NCBI GenBank assembly: GCA_947044405.1 | Contig: CAMRHE010000167.1 | Coordinates: forward strand, 4,261,001-4,325,000 | Length of the DNA stretch: 64,000 nt | DNA from: Leptodactylus fallax | Lineage: Eukaryota > Chordata > Amphibia > Anura > Leptodactylidae | Reading direction: 5' to 3' | Shown: positions 43,740 through 57,035 of the stretch, piece after piece | Layout of the letters: every line of letters starts with the position of its first letter | How positions within the stretch are numbered: the stretch's first letter is position 1 | Notes under the pieces: model-generated | Told to the model about the DNA's origin: nothing | Seen by the model: the letters and a program-made list of their open reading frames with translations, nothing else | Database searches by the model: none | Position numbers and translations under genes: made by a program

Positions 43740-44550
43740 ACATGTTTGATATAAAACCTTTTAAAGTACATCCCATGCGCAGCTTCCTGGCTGATGAGTG
43801 CAAATTTGCCTCCAGTATTTGCTGATAACATGCTCCATTCATCTTTCCTTCAACTTTGACCAAGTTTCCTGTGCCTTTGAAGCTCACACATCCCCACATC
43901 ATCCGTGATCCACCTCTGTGCTTTACAGTAGGAATGGTGTTCCTTTCATCAAAGGCCTTGTTGACACCTCTCTAAATGTAACGTTTATGGTTGTGGCCAA
44001 AAAGTTCGATTTTTGTCTCATCACTTCAAATTACCTTGTTCTAGAAGTTTTGAGGCTTGTCTCTGTGCTGTTTGACGTATTGAAGGAGAGGTTCTTTGTG
44101 GCATTTGCGCAGTAATGGCTTTCTTCTGGCAACTCGACCATGCAGCCCATTTTTCTTCAAGTGCCTCCTTATTGTGCATCTTGAAACAGTCACACCGATA
44201 GTTTTCAGAGAGTCCTGTATTTCAGCTCATGTTATGTGTGGGTTTTTCTTTGCATCCCGAACAGTTGTGGCTGAAATTTTGGTTAGTCTACCTGACCGTG
44301 GTTTGGTTTCTGGGCATGTTATCAGGCCAAAATCACCAGGATATGTGAACTTTTGAACAGGGTCATTTTGATGTTTTTGGTTGTCATTATGATTTAAAAA
44401 GAGAAAACACAGAAGTTTGACAATAAATAGCTTCAACCAACCACTAACCATGAGTGAAGAAAAAGTTTTTGTGTTATCATTCATATTCTCTGAAAAAAAG
44501 CCAAAAAAACTAAAAATCTGCCGGGGTATGTAAACTTTTTAGCACAACTG
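43740..44550 (-). mobile_element. Tc1-like transposon, family IV, truncated
   Basis: Right end intact: ...GGTATGTAAACTTTTTAGCAC then AACTG at 44550 and TA (44551-44552). The left end is missing; homology fades near 43740-43770. Inner repeat GGATATGTGAACTTTTGAACAG at 44338-44359. Different family from the others in the window (GTTTACATACCCC-type core). Confidence 0.8.
43770..44484 (-). pseudogene. Tc1 transposase, family IV, degenerate
   Basis: Reverse-strand remains. The first frame (44227-44484) contains PRSGRLTKIS, the hinge between the two DNA-binding subdomains; then HLKKNGLHGRVARRKPLL, ETKIELFGHNHKRY (first catalytic block, Asp itself not readable) and GGGSRMMWGC. It ends within KVEGKMNGACYQQILEANL, before the second catalytic Asp. 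The N-terminal helix-turn-helix is not readable either. Non-functional. Confidence 0.75.
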
Positions 44551-44552
44551 TA

Positions 44553-44900
44553 TATACTCCTTCTTCTTCTGCCACTTTCTAAAACTCAACCTGGAGAAAA
44601 CCATATTTCTCATCTCTTCTCATGTCACTCAACCCCAGAACTAGACCTATTAATCACAGTCAATGGCTCCACACTTTACCTGGTCTCACAAGTTTGCTGC
44701 CTCAGGATAGCCTCTAATTTCTTCCTGTTTTTCAAATTGTACATCCAAACCCTTACCATTTCCTGCCATCTCCACCTGAAAAACATCACTCAAAACTGCT
44801 CAATAAAAATGTTATAGCCTGCCCTCATCATATCCTATCTAGACTACTGCAACATCCTTGTCTGGGTCCTTTCTCCATCTGTACTAGTCTGTCACATATT
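44553..44900 (+). mobile_element. L2/CR1-type LINE fragment
   Basis: Forward strand, frames broken. LKLNLEKTIFLISSH (44580), NGSTLYLV (44660), FKLYIQTLTISCHLHLKNI (44735) and ISYLDYCNILVWVLSPS (44835) follow the order of the late reverse-transcriptase region in L2/CR1-type proteins (LNxxKTxFL, HLRNI, SRLDYCN). About 115 codons remain. The same region is seen in the reverse-strand remnant at 15620-16404. Confidence 0.65.
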
Positions 44901-45439
44901 TACTTTACATTTGATATTGTACTTTTTTGCCTTATGTGTGTTTGTAAACCGTCATATGTTACAGTGCCCAGGAATTGAAGATATTTTCAAATAGGTCATA
45001 ATAATCATACAGTAATATCTGTAGAAGGCAAAGTACATCTCAAGCTACACTGTACAGTTGTAGTGCCCGTAATCTAAACATTGTGGCCAAATTACAAAAT
45101 GAAAAGACATACTAAAAGTAGAGCTGCAAAAGTAAGATTACCTCTTTTTCTTTATAGTAACATTTACACAAAATCTTACATTGCGCCTCGCCCTTCAATT
45201 ATGATTTGATTGATTATAGTGGCCCAAGGGATATGCTCCACTAGAGAGTGTCCAGAGCAAAGGCTAAGGGTCATATAACCTTCTCCCCCTTTAAAGACAT
45301 TAATGATGCATATTACTGGCAGGCATGTCTTTTGAAGCATGAACCTAAGCTGTCGCCTTTCTCTCTCCCTGTTGAACTTTTAATTCCAAAACTATGGACA
45401 TTAATGGGCATGTGCATCCTCTCTTTTTTATAACTGTAG
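44901..45439. other. Spacer, nothing recognised
   Basis: AT-rich; one 61-codon forward frame (45248-45433) without domain. Confidence 0.35.
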
Positions 45440-46379
45440 TTTTATTATGATTTAAAAAAAAAAAAAGGTACAGCAAGACTGTCAGCATGAATCAAACAGT
45501 AGTAATGGACAATTTAAAACAAGCAGAAAAAAATTCCATGGTAGCAATCAACACAGACCACGAAGGATCTAGGGAATACACAGGGAGGGAGGTGATTTGG
45601 GGAGGGAAATGGGGGGTAGGGTAGGCTGGTGAGATGTCAGAGACACTGTCAGATACAATAGGTATCCCACATAGACCAGATAGATTGGAACACCTCTACC
45701 GTATTATCGAGGGTTGCAGTCAAGTATTCCAGGCTGCAGACATCCTTCATACGAGCCAAAAGTGCAGGGCCCGTTAGGGGGGTTGGCACTATTCCAATAT
45801 AGGGCTAAGGGTTTTGGCAGCCGTGCATAAATAGAGAAATAATCTAGAAGTTTTTTTTTTTACCAAGATAACTGGGGGGGGGGGGGGGTTAAGCATGTAA
45901 GCAAACGGGTCCAGGTGGACACCATGTAAAAAGATGGCATCCGTCAACCCCCTTACCTCTGTCCAAAAAGGGCAGACCAGAGGGCAATCCCAAAAAATAT
46001 GGTACAACGAACCCAGTTCCAAAAGTCATCTTCAGCAGGTAGAGGGGATGGTAGGGTTTAAGGAGTGCAACAGAGCAGGGGTATGATATCAATGCATTGA
46101 AATTTTATACTGTATCTCCCGAAATGTTACACAAGTGGAAGACTGTGTGTCCTCTCTTTGATGCTATGGGGCTGTAACAGCCTTCTGGTTTATGGGAAGA
46201 CTTTGCAACAAATTACCACATTTTTTAACTCTTGTGGAACCCTTACTCTAATTCCTTCTTCAAGATATCTTGGTGTAGGGTGGGTAAAGCATTTAGTTTC
46301 TATATTAATGAAATGATTTGCCTGCATCTGTGGGGTCTTCCCCAGACAGTATGGTCATCTCAACCACTATGCCCTAGCA
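45440..46379 (-). mobile_element. L1-type LINE with apparent 5' inversion
   Basis: 45440-46095 is a reverse-strand L1 3' end: A-rich tail at 45452-45467 (forward AAAAAAAAAAAAAGG), 3' UTR, and the ORF2 C-terminal segment with LYHIFWDCPLVCPFW (46022-45789 frame). 46100-46379 reads on the forward strand as an earlier ORF2 piece (FMGRLCNKLPHFLTLVE, around 46190-46235, the part just after the reverse-transcriptase active site). An upstream part in inverted orientation joined to the 3' part is the pattern left by twin priming. A hAT element follows at 46380. Confidence 0.55.
45872..45888. repeat. Poly-G run
   Basis: Seventeen or so consecutive G in the L1 3' region; length may be unstable. Confidence 0.8.
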
Positions 46380-46904
46380 CAGTGGTCCTCAACTTGTGGT
46401 ATGTTTATCCCAGAAGGTATACCGTTCAGTCACAGGGAATATTTGCAATGGCTGGGAACCACTGCTCTGAAAGTGGCAGATATAATGAGTGCTCAGGTTC
46501 TGAGGTTCCTGGGGTGCTAGTGCCACCCAAACCCCCACACCATCCTTAAATACAATGGCACAGTGGCTGCCAAGCAGAGGCAGGCACCATACAATATTGG
46601 GTTATGGTTATGGGGCAGGTCTCCTCAACAGCAGCGGGTAGTGTGTGCTGAAGAGACATGATCTGTGATCTATGATCTAATGAGTGAAAAGCTGGCTGGA
46701 AGCTAAAAGACCCTCAGAACTTTTAGTGCGTGTCTGCCACAGGTGCACCCACAAGTAAAACGATTTGCTTGGCACGCCAGTTGTTTTCCACTTGAGAATA
46801 GAGCAGGATCTGACACATGACCGACATTACAATTTCTTTTGGGGGTTCTCATTTGGAACTTTTTTCACAAGGGATACTTGGTTTGAAAAGGTTGAGAAAC
46901 ACTG
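46380..46904. mobile_element. hAT-type element with 8-bp target duplication, non-autonomous
   Basis: A 525-bp element. Ends CAGTGGTCCTCAACTTGTGG and AAAAGGTTGAGAAACACTG form an inverted pair of the CAGTGGTTCTCAACC form known from hAT (Charlie-like) elements. Flanks CCCTAGCA (46372-46379) and CCATAGCA (46905-46912) agree at 7 of 8 positions. The interior has no transposase-like frame. Confidence 0.85.
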
Positions 46905-46912
46905 CCATAGCA

Positions 46913-49184
46913 GATCCTCCTATTCAGTACTGGCAGCTTTGTGTTATGTAGTTGGACCCAAAAAATCTCCAGGCACACTTTAGTACCTGGAACCAAGACT
47001 TTACATCACTAGATTGCAGTTATCAAGCAGAGGTAGAAACATGCTGGATATGGCATACATGTTAGTATAAGGAAATACACACAAGTCTCACTCACATGGG
47101 CCAGCAGGTATACGTCCTGATCTCACAGCCAACTGTACTCATGGACCAGGCCTCAAACTCTTGTGTCATAGTGGAAGCTACCTGAGTGCACACAGAACCA
47201 AGTGACCTGATGGGACTCCATGTGTGAACTCCCTGAAAGGGGTGAAAGACACTCTTTATACAGCCTGCGATGCATTGCAATGTTGCCATTGCAGGGTTGT
47301 ATCCCAGGACATCCTTCTAGAACTCCTCCACAATAGCCTTAGTGAAGTAATGTTCGATACATTATGTATTAAATCCATTAGAAACATAAATAACCAGAGG
47401 CAGGCTGGGATTGGCCAGAGACTGTTAGTTTAACAAGTGGAGACGATACACGCAGCTTACGGTCACAGCAACGCAGCAGTGGTGAGAAAGATGCATAGCT
47501 GAGTGTGGCCTGCATGTGGGCCAGCAATTGGAACAGGGTGATGGCAGTCGTGATCTGCCACTGTAACACATGTGCATACTCGGTTGACTTAGTGTGCATG
47601 TATTTACAATTTTAGAGAGGAGTAAGCCTATGCCAGACACCTCTGACAGCAGCTTATCTCCCTTGAGAACAAAAAGTTCAACATGTCCCATTTTTCTTTC
47701 CCCTGACATCGTCAGTTGGTGGGGACCACCAGGTACAAATGTATATGGAGATCTTAAGAGCAGTTCATTTGCTTGACTGATTCTATTGTGTTGTTTTAAT
47801 ATTCTAATGAAGCTTACAAACACACACACACACATACACACACACACATAATAATCCTTTCCATTACATTTCTAAGCTTCTTTTTCTAGTTGTCTACAAA
47901 ACTGTGATAAAATGAAGGTCCATAGAGACATCGATGGGAATGTAACATACAAGTCAGTTTCTGTTTTAGATATAATAAAATGATAAAAGTCTCTAATTTT
48001 GGTGCATGGCTGTTTCCTGCAGCTATACAGATTCACTACAAGAAACTTGATTTGAGATTCTGAGGCTCGGAAGGCTGTAGATGTGCCTAATTTATTAAAA
48101 GGCAAAAGCTGCATCTTACATTAGCACAGGGGAGATCAAGACTGGAGTAGGAAATGCCAGTTTTGATAAGCCTCCCCTATTGACTCCAAAACAAAATAGA
48201 ATATTTTATTGTGTTCTGTCTGACTTATAGCATAATGAGCCTTTCCTGACAAAGATCCTGAGCTCCTGTAATAATCTGCCATTATATTTATGTTACTTTG
48301 CAGACATAAAAGAAAACGTCATAAAAGAGGGGAAAGCTTTGACTATCTGTCTCTTAAATGTTATAGAGCAAAATCAATAGATACCGTTATTGCTCATAAA
48401 AATAAACCTTTATATTACAGCTTCATTTCACGTTATTAGAATATCTGCAAATATATAAACTTTTCCTAATCCTGTTTCTGATGCCCATTTCCTGAAGCAG
48501 TAGATAAAAGGATACTCACATTCTATAACATGCCACTGTAATTGCTCATGGCTGCTTGAGGGCCTCCATCAACTGTTTGAAGTTATAGAGTGCTCTAGGG
48601 AAGGAACCTGCACTTTTTTCAGTGACCACCCTAGCCTGAATTTTACTAGAGGTACTAAACTCTTTCTTAAGTCGTATAAACTGCTATGTGAGTTTATGTG
48701 TTTAAACTTGCAGATAATATAATGTATATATATTAGATATGTCTTAGTCTTATACAACATTTCTCCTACTTATATATTTGCAAAGGAGTATTGAATGACA
48801 GCAATTATATTAAAAGTCATTAAATTATATAACTAATATACACCATCATGTAAAAAATACAAAATAATTTTGTATAGCACCACCATATTCTACTTCAATG
48901 CACATTAGAACAGAAGTATCTTCATGTAAGAGTTTACAATCTCAATGAAAGAAGTGAAACAATAGGTGTATTGATACTAATTTTTGACAACATACATAAA
49001 TATACTGTTATGCAGTGATGGAGCCAAATTGGATATGCAGTACATAGTTATGCAAAATGGGTGACAAGTTGAGAGTCCAGTGGAGTGGAAAAATTTGTGA
49101 CTAGGTCAGTTTATGTATGGTAACCACTGGTTTTGTGACATAGGTCTAGAAGAATTTGATTTTCAAGTCAGTCATATTCTAGGT
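46913..49184. other. Intergenic stretch
   Basis: 2.3 kb without a recognised gene. Open frames at 47425-47847 (reverse, 140 codons) and elsewhere run through simple sequence or lack domains. A CA microsatellite lies at 47817-47850. Confidence 0.35.
47817..47850. repeat. (CA)n microsatellite
   Basis: About 16 CA units with one TA interruption (CACACATACACACAC). Confidence 0.9.
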
Positions 49185-49370
49185 TCACACATGCGCTTGG
49201 GTTTCTATTCTTTGGGTCCTCTTAGGAACCAGAAAAATGGAAACCCAATCTGCTTAAAAAGTGTTTACCCGCGGAAACTATAATGGGGTCTGCTGGGTTT
49301 CAGGTCGATTTGGGGACGGAATCCCCGAACGTAAACCAAGCGTTAGTGTGAACCCAGCCTAAAACGCAGA
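49185..49370. repeat. Short foldback MITE (GGTTCACACATGCG type)
   Basis: Left AGGTTCACACATGCGCTTGGG and right CCAAGCGTTAGTGTGAACCCAGCCT are inverted. About 185 bp. Confidence 0.55.
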
Positions 49371-49680
49371 AATGCCCACCCACTGAACAGATAATTGTCC
49401 ATCAGATGCTTCAGGGGAAATATAGTTCATCAGTCTAGAGAATATGTCTGCATGGCTGTCTTCATTGGCTGTGTGAATTCTTCCATTCCAGCCAACACTT
49501 GGCATGGTGCATGGTGATCTTAGGCTTGTGTGCAGCTTCTTGACCATGGAAATCCATTTAATGACACAAAGTTTTTGTGCTGATGTCACTTTCCAAGACA
49601 AAAAGTTTGCAATTTTTGCAATAGTGGGACATGCAGAAGGATGGGTGATTTTTTACACGCCGAGAGTTAACTTGAGGGTT
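49371..49680. other. Spacer
   Basis: No gene recognised. Confidence 0.35.
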
Positions 49681-49702
49681 TATCTATCCATCCATCTATC
49701 TA

Positions 49703-51325
<1,623 letters not shown>

Positions 51326-51333
51326 CAGCATCT

Positions 51334-51378
<45 letters not shown>
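51334..51378. repeat. (ATCT)n microsatellite
   Basis: About 11 tandem ATCT units, part of the Tc1 insertion site; degenerate ATCT/ATCC units also precede the element at 49681-49702. Confidence 0.9.
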
Positions 51379-51379
<1 letters not shown>

Positions 51380-51692
51380 ATGTGGATACATGTTTTCACT
51401 GTGAAATATTCACAAATTAACATAAAGCCATGTCAACACCTGCCATCCATAGGTTGCGGATGTTTGCACTTTAAATATGGCACCTGCTGTTTTGTACAGC
51501 AGAAACCCTTCTGTAATGTCCATCATCAAACTCTGGCTCTTAAACTCTCAGGTGCCATGGTCAGATAGGTTTTACTTTTGTTGTAGTAGTGCTCAACAGT
51601 AACATAGAGATCTTCTCATAGACAGTAATACTACAATATCTGGCTTTCTCATGATTGCTTGTTTGTTTTTGAAAAGATTATTAAAAATATTT

Positions 51693-51694
<2 letters not shown>
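51379..51694. other. Spacer, nothing recognised
   Basis: About 300 bp of mixed sequence without recognised gene or repeat. Confidence 0.35.

Positions 51695-51723
<29 letters not shown>
51695..51723. repeat. (AAT)n tract at LINE 3' end
   Basis: About nine AAT units. LINEs of the L2 group end in short tandem repeats, and this tract lies at the 3' end of the reverse-strand LINE next to it. Confidence 0.8.
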
Positions 51724-51870
51724 GTCCTTTAATAGTCCCACAATGGGGAAATTCAGTGTGTTACAGCAGCAAAGATAAGCAGATTCAAATACAAATACAA
51801 CATGTACAGGAATGTTCCAAGGTAAGAGGCATTACATTGATAGTAGACAGACAGATAGGACGTAGCAGAG

Positions 51871-51881
51871 GGGGGGGGGGA
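51871..51881. repeat. Poly-G run
   Basis: About ten consecutive G in the LINE 3' coding end. Confidence 0.7.
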
Positions 51882-51923
51882 TTTAACAGGCAGAGAGATA
51901 TTTCAGTTCTCTGTGTGTATTGA

Positions 51924-52482
51924 TCACCGCTTAGGTCGGTGTTGGTTGTACAGCCTAACCGCGATGGGGAGGAAAGACTTCCGATAGCGCTCCTTCTCAC
52001 ACCTAGGGTGGAGCAGTCGGTCATTGACAGTACTGCCCAGTGCAATCACAGTCTCATGCATGGGATGGGACTTCTTCTTCTGCATGGAGCTCACCACGGA
52101 CAGTATCCTTTTGTCACTCACCACCTGCACTGGGTCCAGTGGGCTCCCCAGGACAGAGCTGGCCTTTCTAATCAGCTTGTCAAGTTTATTTCTGTCCCTG
52201 GTTGATATACTGCTCCCCCAGCAGGCCACTCCAAAGAAGATGGCTGATGCCACTACCGAGTTGAAGAAAGTCCTAAGAAGTGCCCCCCGGATTCCAAAGG
52301 CTCTCAGCTCTCACCTCTATATGTTCTGCCCAGTCCAGCTTATTATTAAGGAGCAAACCCAGGTACTTATAGGTGTTCACAATTTCGATGCCCGTCCCCA
52401 GGATGTCCACTGGTTTAGGAGGGCATCTGCCTTTATGGAAGTCCACCACCATCTCCTTGATCTTCCCCGCGTTTACATATAA
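51924..52482 (-). pseudogene. L2-type reverse transcriptase, C-terminal fragment
   Basis: Reverse-strand fragment of a LINE polyprotein that copies its RNA at the target site. Two frames: 52254-52482 (degenerate; KEMVVDFHKGRCPPKPVDIL, YKYLGLLLNNKLDW) and 51924-52253 (109 codons; FFGVACWGSSIS, DKLIRKASSVLG, then HEKERYRKSF-type CEKERYRKSFLPIAVRLYN at the end). The order VDF - KYLG - KLDW - CWGSS - LIKKA is that of L2-group proteins after the polymerase active site. A deletion between the two frames removes the region that normally follows KLDW. No endonuclease or catalytic Asp pair remains. Confidence 0.75.
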
Positions 52483-52819
52483 AAATTAACAAAAATGTAA
52501 GCATGCAAGGTATCCCTGAAAATACCTATACCATTAAAATATAAAAATAGTTATACGATACAATGAATGCTCTAGCAGGGACAAAAAAAATCAAAATGCC
52601 TGAATTGCAGATTTTTTCTGCCCTTTTACATGCTCCAAAAATAGAATAAAAAGTGATCAAAATGTCATACATTGCCCAAATTGGAATCAATAAAAACTAC
52701 CATTTGCAGTTAGACAGATCCATGTATTATTATCTTATTATCATGGTATCATTGTGATGCATAGATTTTTTTTAAAGTTTTTAATTTTTTTTAAGGTAAA
52801 CAATAAAAACTACATGATG

Positions 52820-53055
52820 CTGCATTTTACAGTACCTGCAAAGTGGATAGGATTCTGGCTAATCTGATCCACACATTGCAGAAAACAATCTGCAGTGGAA
52901 ACGCTGAGATTTCAAAAACGCTTGCGTTTTTGTAAATAGCAGCATGTCGATTATACTTACAGAAACGCCGGCGTTTTCCCATATAGGTATAATAGAAGCA
53001 GAAAGTCTGCAGAGGAAAACTCTGTTTTTCGGCTGCGTCTGCTATGTGAGGCCTT
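52820..53055. repeat. MITE of the 43517/42465 type
   Basis: TTTTACAGTACCTGCAAAGTGG matches 43573-43595. The right end TGAGGCCTTAGCCTAAAAG matches the GGGGCCTTAGCCTAAAG end at 42661-42678. AAAACGCTTGCGTTTTTG (52914) and AACGCCGGCGTTTTCC (52965) are internal small palindromes. Confidence 0.6.
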
Positions 53056-53069
53056 AGCCTAAAAGTTAT

Positions 53070-53235
53070 TGTGATAATCATACTGACTCACAGACTAGAT
53101 GCAATATTTCCCATTTATTTCACAGTGAATGCTGTAAAAACAAGACCCTTAGGAAAATGGCACAACTGGATTTGTTCACAATTCCACCTGAATTTATGTT
53201 TTTTTCCAGCTTCCCAGTATATCATTTGGAATATT
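53070..53235 (-). repeat. Fragment of the 2782 TTAA family, inverted
   Basis: Reads as the complement of 27840-28010 (ATTTCACAGTGAATGCTGTAAAAAC, CACAATTCCACCTGAATT). No ends preserved. Confidence 0.5.
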
Positions 53236-53250
53236 AAATATATATATATA

Positions 53251-53419
53251 CAGTGAAACCTGTCCAAAAGACCACCTCTATGAGACTACTACCCCTTTCC
53301 CAGACCATATTTGACTGATTTTTAGTTTTCCATATTAACCAAATTCTTTGAGAAGACCACCCCCTAGAAGACCACTTTTTTACGCCATTTGGGGTGGTTG
53401 TCTCAAAGAGGTATCACTG
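53251..53419. mobile_element. Mariner-type MITE (CAGTGAAACCT type)
   Basis: A 169-bp element flanked by TA in TATATA on both sides. Ends CAGTGAAACCTGTCCAAAAG and complementary TTTGAGACAACC...CACTG form. AGACCACCTCTATGAGAC and AAGACCACCCCCTAGAAGACC repeat the motif inside. Non-coding. Confidence 0.75.
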
Positions 53420-53729
53420 TATATATAGCATATTTTTTAGACCATAAGATGCACTTTTTCAAAAGGGAAACCTTTCTAAATAGTACCTGTGTCTTATAGT
53501 CTGAAGTCAGTGGGGTCCTGCAATGCCAGTCCCCAGTGACTGGGGTTGCCTAATGTTCGGGAAGTGCTGATGAAAAGCTTTTCCCAATTAGAGAGCTGTG
53601 CATGCATGCAACTTTTGCGCATGCAGCAAGAACGGTTACTGAATCCTGCTGCTGTTGTAGTATTGTATTAATGCTAAAGGACAGGGGTTGGGAGGTTAAT
53701 GTTGCTCCTGACTGCTGTCAGGGTATTAT

Positions 53730-53835
53730 AATAACACTGTGTGGGACAATCAGGGCCATTTTACTGTGTGGGGGCACTAATGGGGAACTATACTGTGGTG
53801 GTGCCCTAATGCACAGTATAATGCCCCTTAGTGCA
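53730..53835. repeat. Short tandem units related to the 23301 minisatellite
   Basis: GGGCCATTTTACTGTGTGGG and GGGGCACTAATGGGGAACTATACTGTG follow the unit form of the 23301-23670 array. Confidence 0.5.
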
Positions 53836-53879
53836 CCCACCCACACTCCTTTAGTGCCCCTTACACAATATAACGCACC

Positions 53880-54530
53880 TAACCACCTTCCAGCCGCAGC
53901 CATTGATTTTTGTAATTCCAAAGTCATAACTTTTTTATTTTTCCATTCACAGAGCAGTATCAGGGCTTATTTTTTGCAGGACAAACTGTACTTCGTAATG
54001 GTACCATTTAATATTCCCTACGATGTACTGGGAAACTGGGTGTTCACTATGCAGCCAGAATGGCATGTTACCTATATTCTGTGGGTCAGCATGATTGAAG
54101 TGATACCAAATTTATATAGTTTTTGTTTAAGCCCTTTCTTGGAGTTGCCATATTCTGACACCCATAACTCTTTTATTTTTCTGTATATGGGGCTGCATAT
54201 GGCATCATTTTAGCAGATGTACTTTTTATTCATACCATTTTGTAGAATGTCCAATGTGAACACTTTTTATTCAAATTTTTGTGCGAGGCGAAATGCCAAT
54301 AAAACTGTGGTTCAACTCTTTGATTTTTTTTTTCCCACTATGATGTTCACTGCATGGGAAAAACATTTTTATATGTTCGTAGGTTAGGCATTTTTGGGCA
54401 CGGGGATACCTAATGTATTTATGCTTTGAACCCCAGGGTGTCTGATAACTAATTCAATGTACATTTCTAATGCATTGCAATGTATAGTGAAATTCCTTTA
54501 GTTCTATTACAGATTACCTAGGGCAGCGTA
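53880..54530 (+). repeat. Left part of a 2782-family TTAA element
   Basis: CTAACCACCTTCCAGCCGCAG and the following CATAACTTTTTTATTTTTCC, GATGTACTGGGAAACTGG and GCATATGGCATCATTTTAGC parallel 2780-3260 in order. It ends before the GC-rich right part. The left TTAA has decayed to CTAA. The 203-codon frame 53602-54213 crosses the boundary and is not a gene. Confidence 0.65.
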
Positions 54531-56861
54531 GAATCCTATATGACACAAAAAGTTGCACCAGCACTCTTCTAACAAAAAGAGCATTACTGCACACACCTAC
54601 TGCATATAAAAATACATAATATTGTTTTTTTACATTTTGATCAAACTATATTTAAGCCCATCTTAGATGGGTCCCTACACTAAAATGATTCACCTGTCTT
54701 AGGGCTTTGGCTTCCCATGAATTAATGGCAAGTATATTTCAGTCATATTATGCCTAGCATACACCACGAACACCCTCCTTTCTCCAGACCTGAGCCTCTG
54801 AATGAATGGGGAGGGTTGGGGTCTGGATATAACCCTGGAGGTGGGAATACATCTCAATGTAGCTTGTGACTCTTGAAGCCAGAAGCATGTGTTATTTTGT
54901 CTCAAGCACATACTGAGCTACTTAGGATTCCATTTCATGAGCTGTAATTCTCTAAAAAACCTTCTACATAAAAGAAACAGAAGCAGAAAATCAGGATAAA
55001 TTGAGAATCGATATGTATTTTGCAAATTTTATATTAATATAAAAACACTTCCGTTTTTCAGATTTTTCGAGTTAAAAATTGTAGCTTCCATTTCAAATCA
55101 ATTGTATCACAATGCTTTATATGCCATATATTTACTGAGTGTATACGTAGGTATGAACAAAACTTAGTAAATCTTGCAATGCAGTACAAAGCTGCCTTGT
55201 TGCTTACCACAGTCTGCCTAATGTATGCACTTTTCACCTTACTGTCTACTTCAAATAAACCTTTGAAAGTGAAGCTAGCCTATTAGAAGTCATTGGCCTG
55301 TGTTTATCCCATTCATAAGAACTGAAATGATACTCTTTTAACTAGCCGATAAACAAACCAAAACACAACTGCCTCTCATTTACATCTCAACTGAGGACCT
55401 AATAGACCTGGGGAGCCTTTACCTAACATGCACATCTTCTGCCATCATTCTATGAGATATAAAGCACTTCTTAAGAGAAGCTACTCCATTTACATGGCTA
55501 GCCAGCTGCTCATTAGTTAAATGGAATGAATTCCTTTTTTACTGCACCCATTTCCAAGAATAATAATGTCCCTTTGTCTCCCTTAACTGCTCCCAAACTA
55601 TCCTTTAATTGCTGTAGTTACTGAGTTAATACAAATTTATTGCCTTGTAGGGCCAGTGAAGATCTCCTGTAGCGTTATGTGGGCTATTTTATTTAGACTG
55701 CTATCAAATCATTAACATGGCGTTCATTGTCACAGACCCTACTATTTATCTTGTCGTACATTTTCAATCTACAGATGGCTTTGTGGGTGAGTACTGTATT
55801 TTCTTGTAAAATGCTGTAAAAGCCTAAAAGATCATAGAAAGAAATCCTTCACGTAGAAGAACCAATGGTTTTATTGGGTGAGGAGGTGGAGAGACAATGC
55901 ATGATAGAAAATATGCACAAGAATAAGAATACATTTCACTTGACTGGGTTTGTGGGAACTGTGGTAAATGACAAGTATCCTGTCTTTCATCTTCTCAAGA
56001 ACAACCATCACTATGACGTTTCTGAATAACCATTTATAGTAGTCAATAGATGGAGGATGTTGGAAGTTCGATGACCTACATAAGGAACCTAAAACAGTTT
56101 TCTTTCACATATGTTTGGTTTTTTGAAGATCCTAAATTACTCTCATAATAAGGATGAGGCTGGGTTCATACTGTATATGTCCAGTGATCTGGTATAGTTT
56201 CCCTTAATCATGGTACAGAAATGATGGAAGGAAACTGATTGCAGAACTAACCCCATTGTTTTCTATGGGACCATTCACGGCATCTGGTGCATCTTAATAC
56301 CGATTGACACCCATAACTTGTTATCTCTGATTTATTAATAATCAAGACTATAATCCAGAGCAGGGGTACACAATCTATGGCCCACAGTGCCGATTTGTGT
56401 TGCCCCCAACCAAGTGGACACAGACCTACTTGTCTTTGTCTGATGGCTGGTCACATACTCATGACCAACAGAAGTGGAGCAGATTGAAGTGTGGGAACAG
56501 TTACAAGAATGTACTAATGGAACTTTTTGTGGCTCACTCTGGGACCCCCGTTTTTCAGGAGAATAGAGTTAAATATCCCATAAATATTTTATTTGGGATC
56601 ATGGTTTTAAGTTTAAGCGTAAACTTTGGGAGTGTTTCAGTCTGACAATGTGGCCCTCAGACCAGAAAAAGTTGTGCATGTAGAGTGCCAGAAAATGTCT
56701 ACTAAATATCCAGGCTGATTGAGCAAATGATAATACTCGCATCCAATATCATTGGCAACTACTAGATTTGCCTTTGCCCTATAAAAAGATCCTATAATTT
56801 GGGTTCAGATGGTTTCTTTGTATCATGTGAATTTTATGTACTGTATTAAGGTCAATACTTA
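54531..56861. other. Repeat-poor stretch, no gene recognised
   Basis: 2.3 kb. Segments 55240-55550 and 55570-55790 have balanced, non-repetitive composition with forkhead-like (TGTTTAT, GATAAACAAAC) and homeodomain-like (TTAATTG, ATTAAC) sites and could be conserved non-coding DNA. No coding exon recognised; the 82-codon frame at 56397-56645 has no domain. Confidence 0.35.
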
Positions 56862-57035
56862 CAGGTGCATCGCAATAAATTAGAATATCTTTGAAACGTT
56901 TATTTATTTCAGTAATTAAATTAAAAAATTGACCTCCTGTATTTTCTAGATTCTTTACACAAAGAGTGTGCTATTTCAAGTGTTTTATTTCTGTAAATGT
57001 TCATTATGGATTACAGGTAATGAAAACCAAAAAAA
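56862..57035. repeat. Left end of a Tc1/mariner-type non-autonomous element
   Basis: TA then CAGGTGCATCGCAATAAATTAG and GAATATCTTTGAAACG, a terminal form known from dispersed vertebrate DNA elements. It is cut off where the Gypsy element's shortened LTR begins. Confidence 0.5.

Larger units (their letters stand above)
51724..52490 (-). mobile_element. 5'-truncated L2-type LINE
   Basis: Reverse strand. The 3' UTR contains CTGAATTTCCCCATTGTGGG (complement at 51737-51756) followed by ACTATTAAAGGACT and AAT repeats, the usual end of L2-type elements. Coding remains cover the end of reverse transcriptase. Truncated near 52490, so only about 770 bp are kept. No target duplication was assigned. Confidence 0.8.

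Noticed and set aside
47425..47847. 140-codon reverse-strand frame
   Set aside because: Starts in the CA microsatellite and shows no recognisable domain.
53602..54213. 203-codon forward frame
   Set aside because: Crosses from minisatellite-like sequence into a TTAA-family repeat; other copies of that repeat do not keep the frame.
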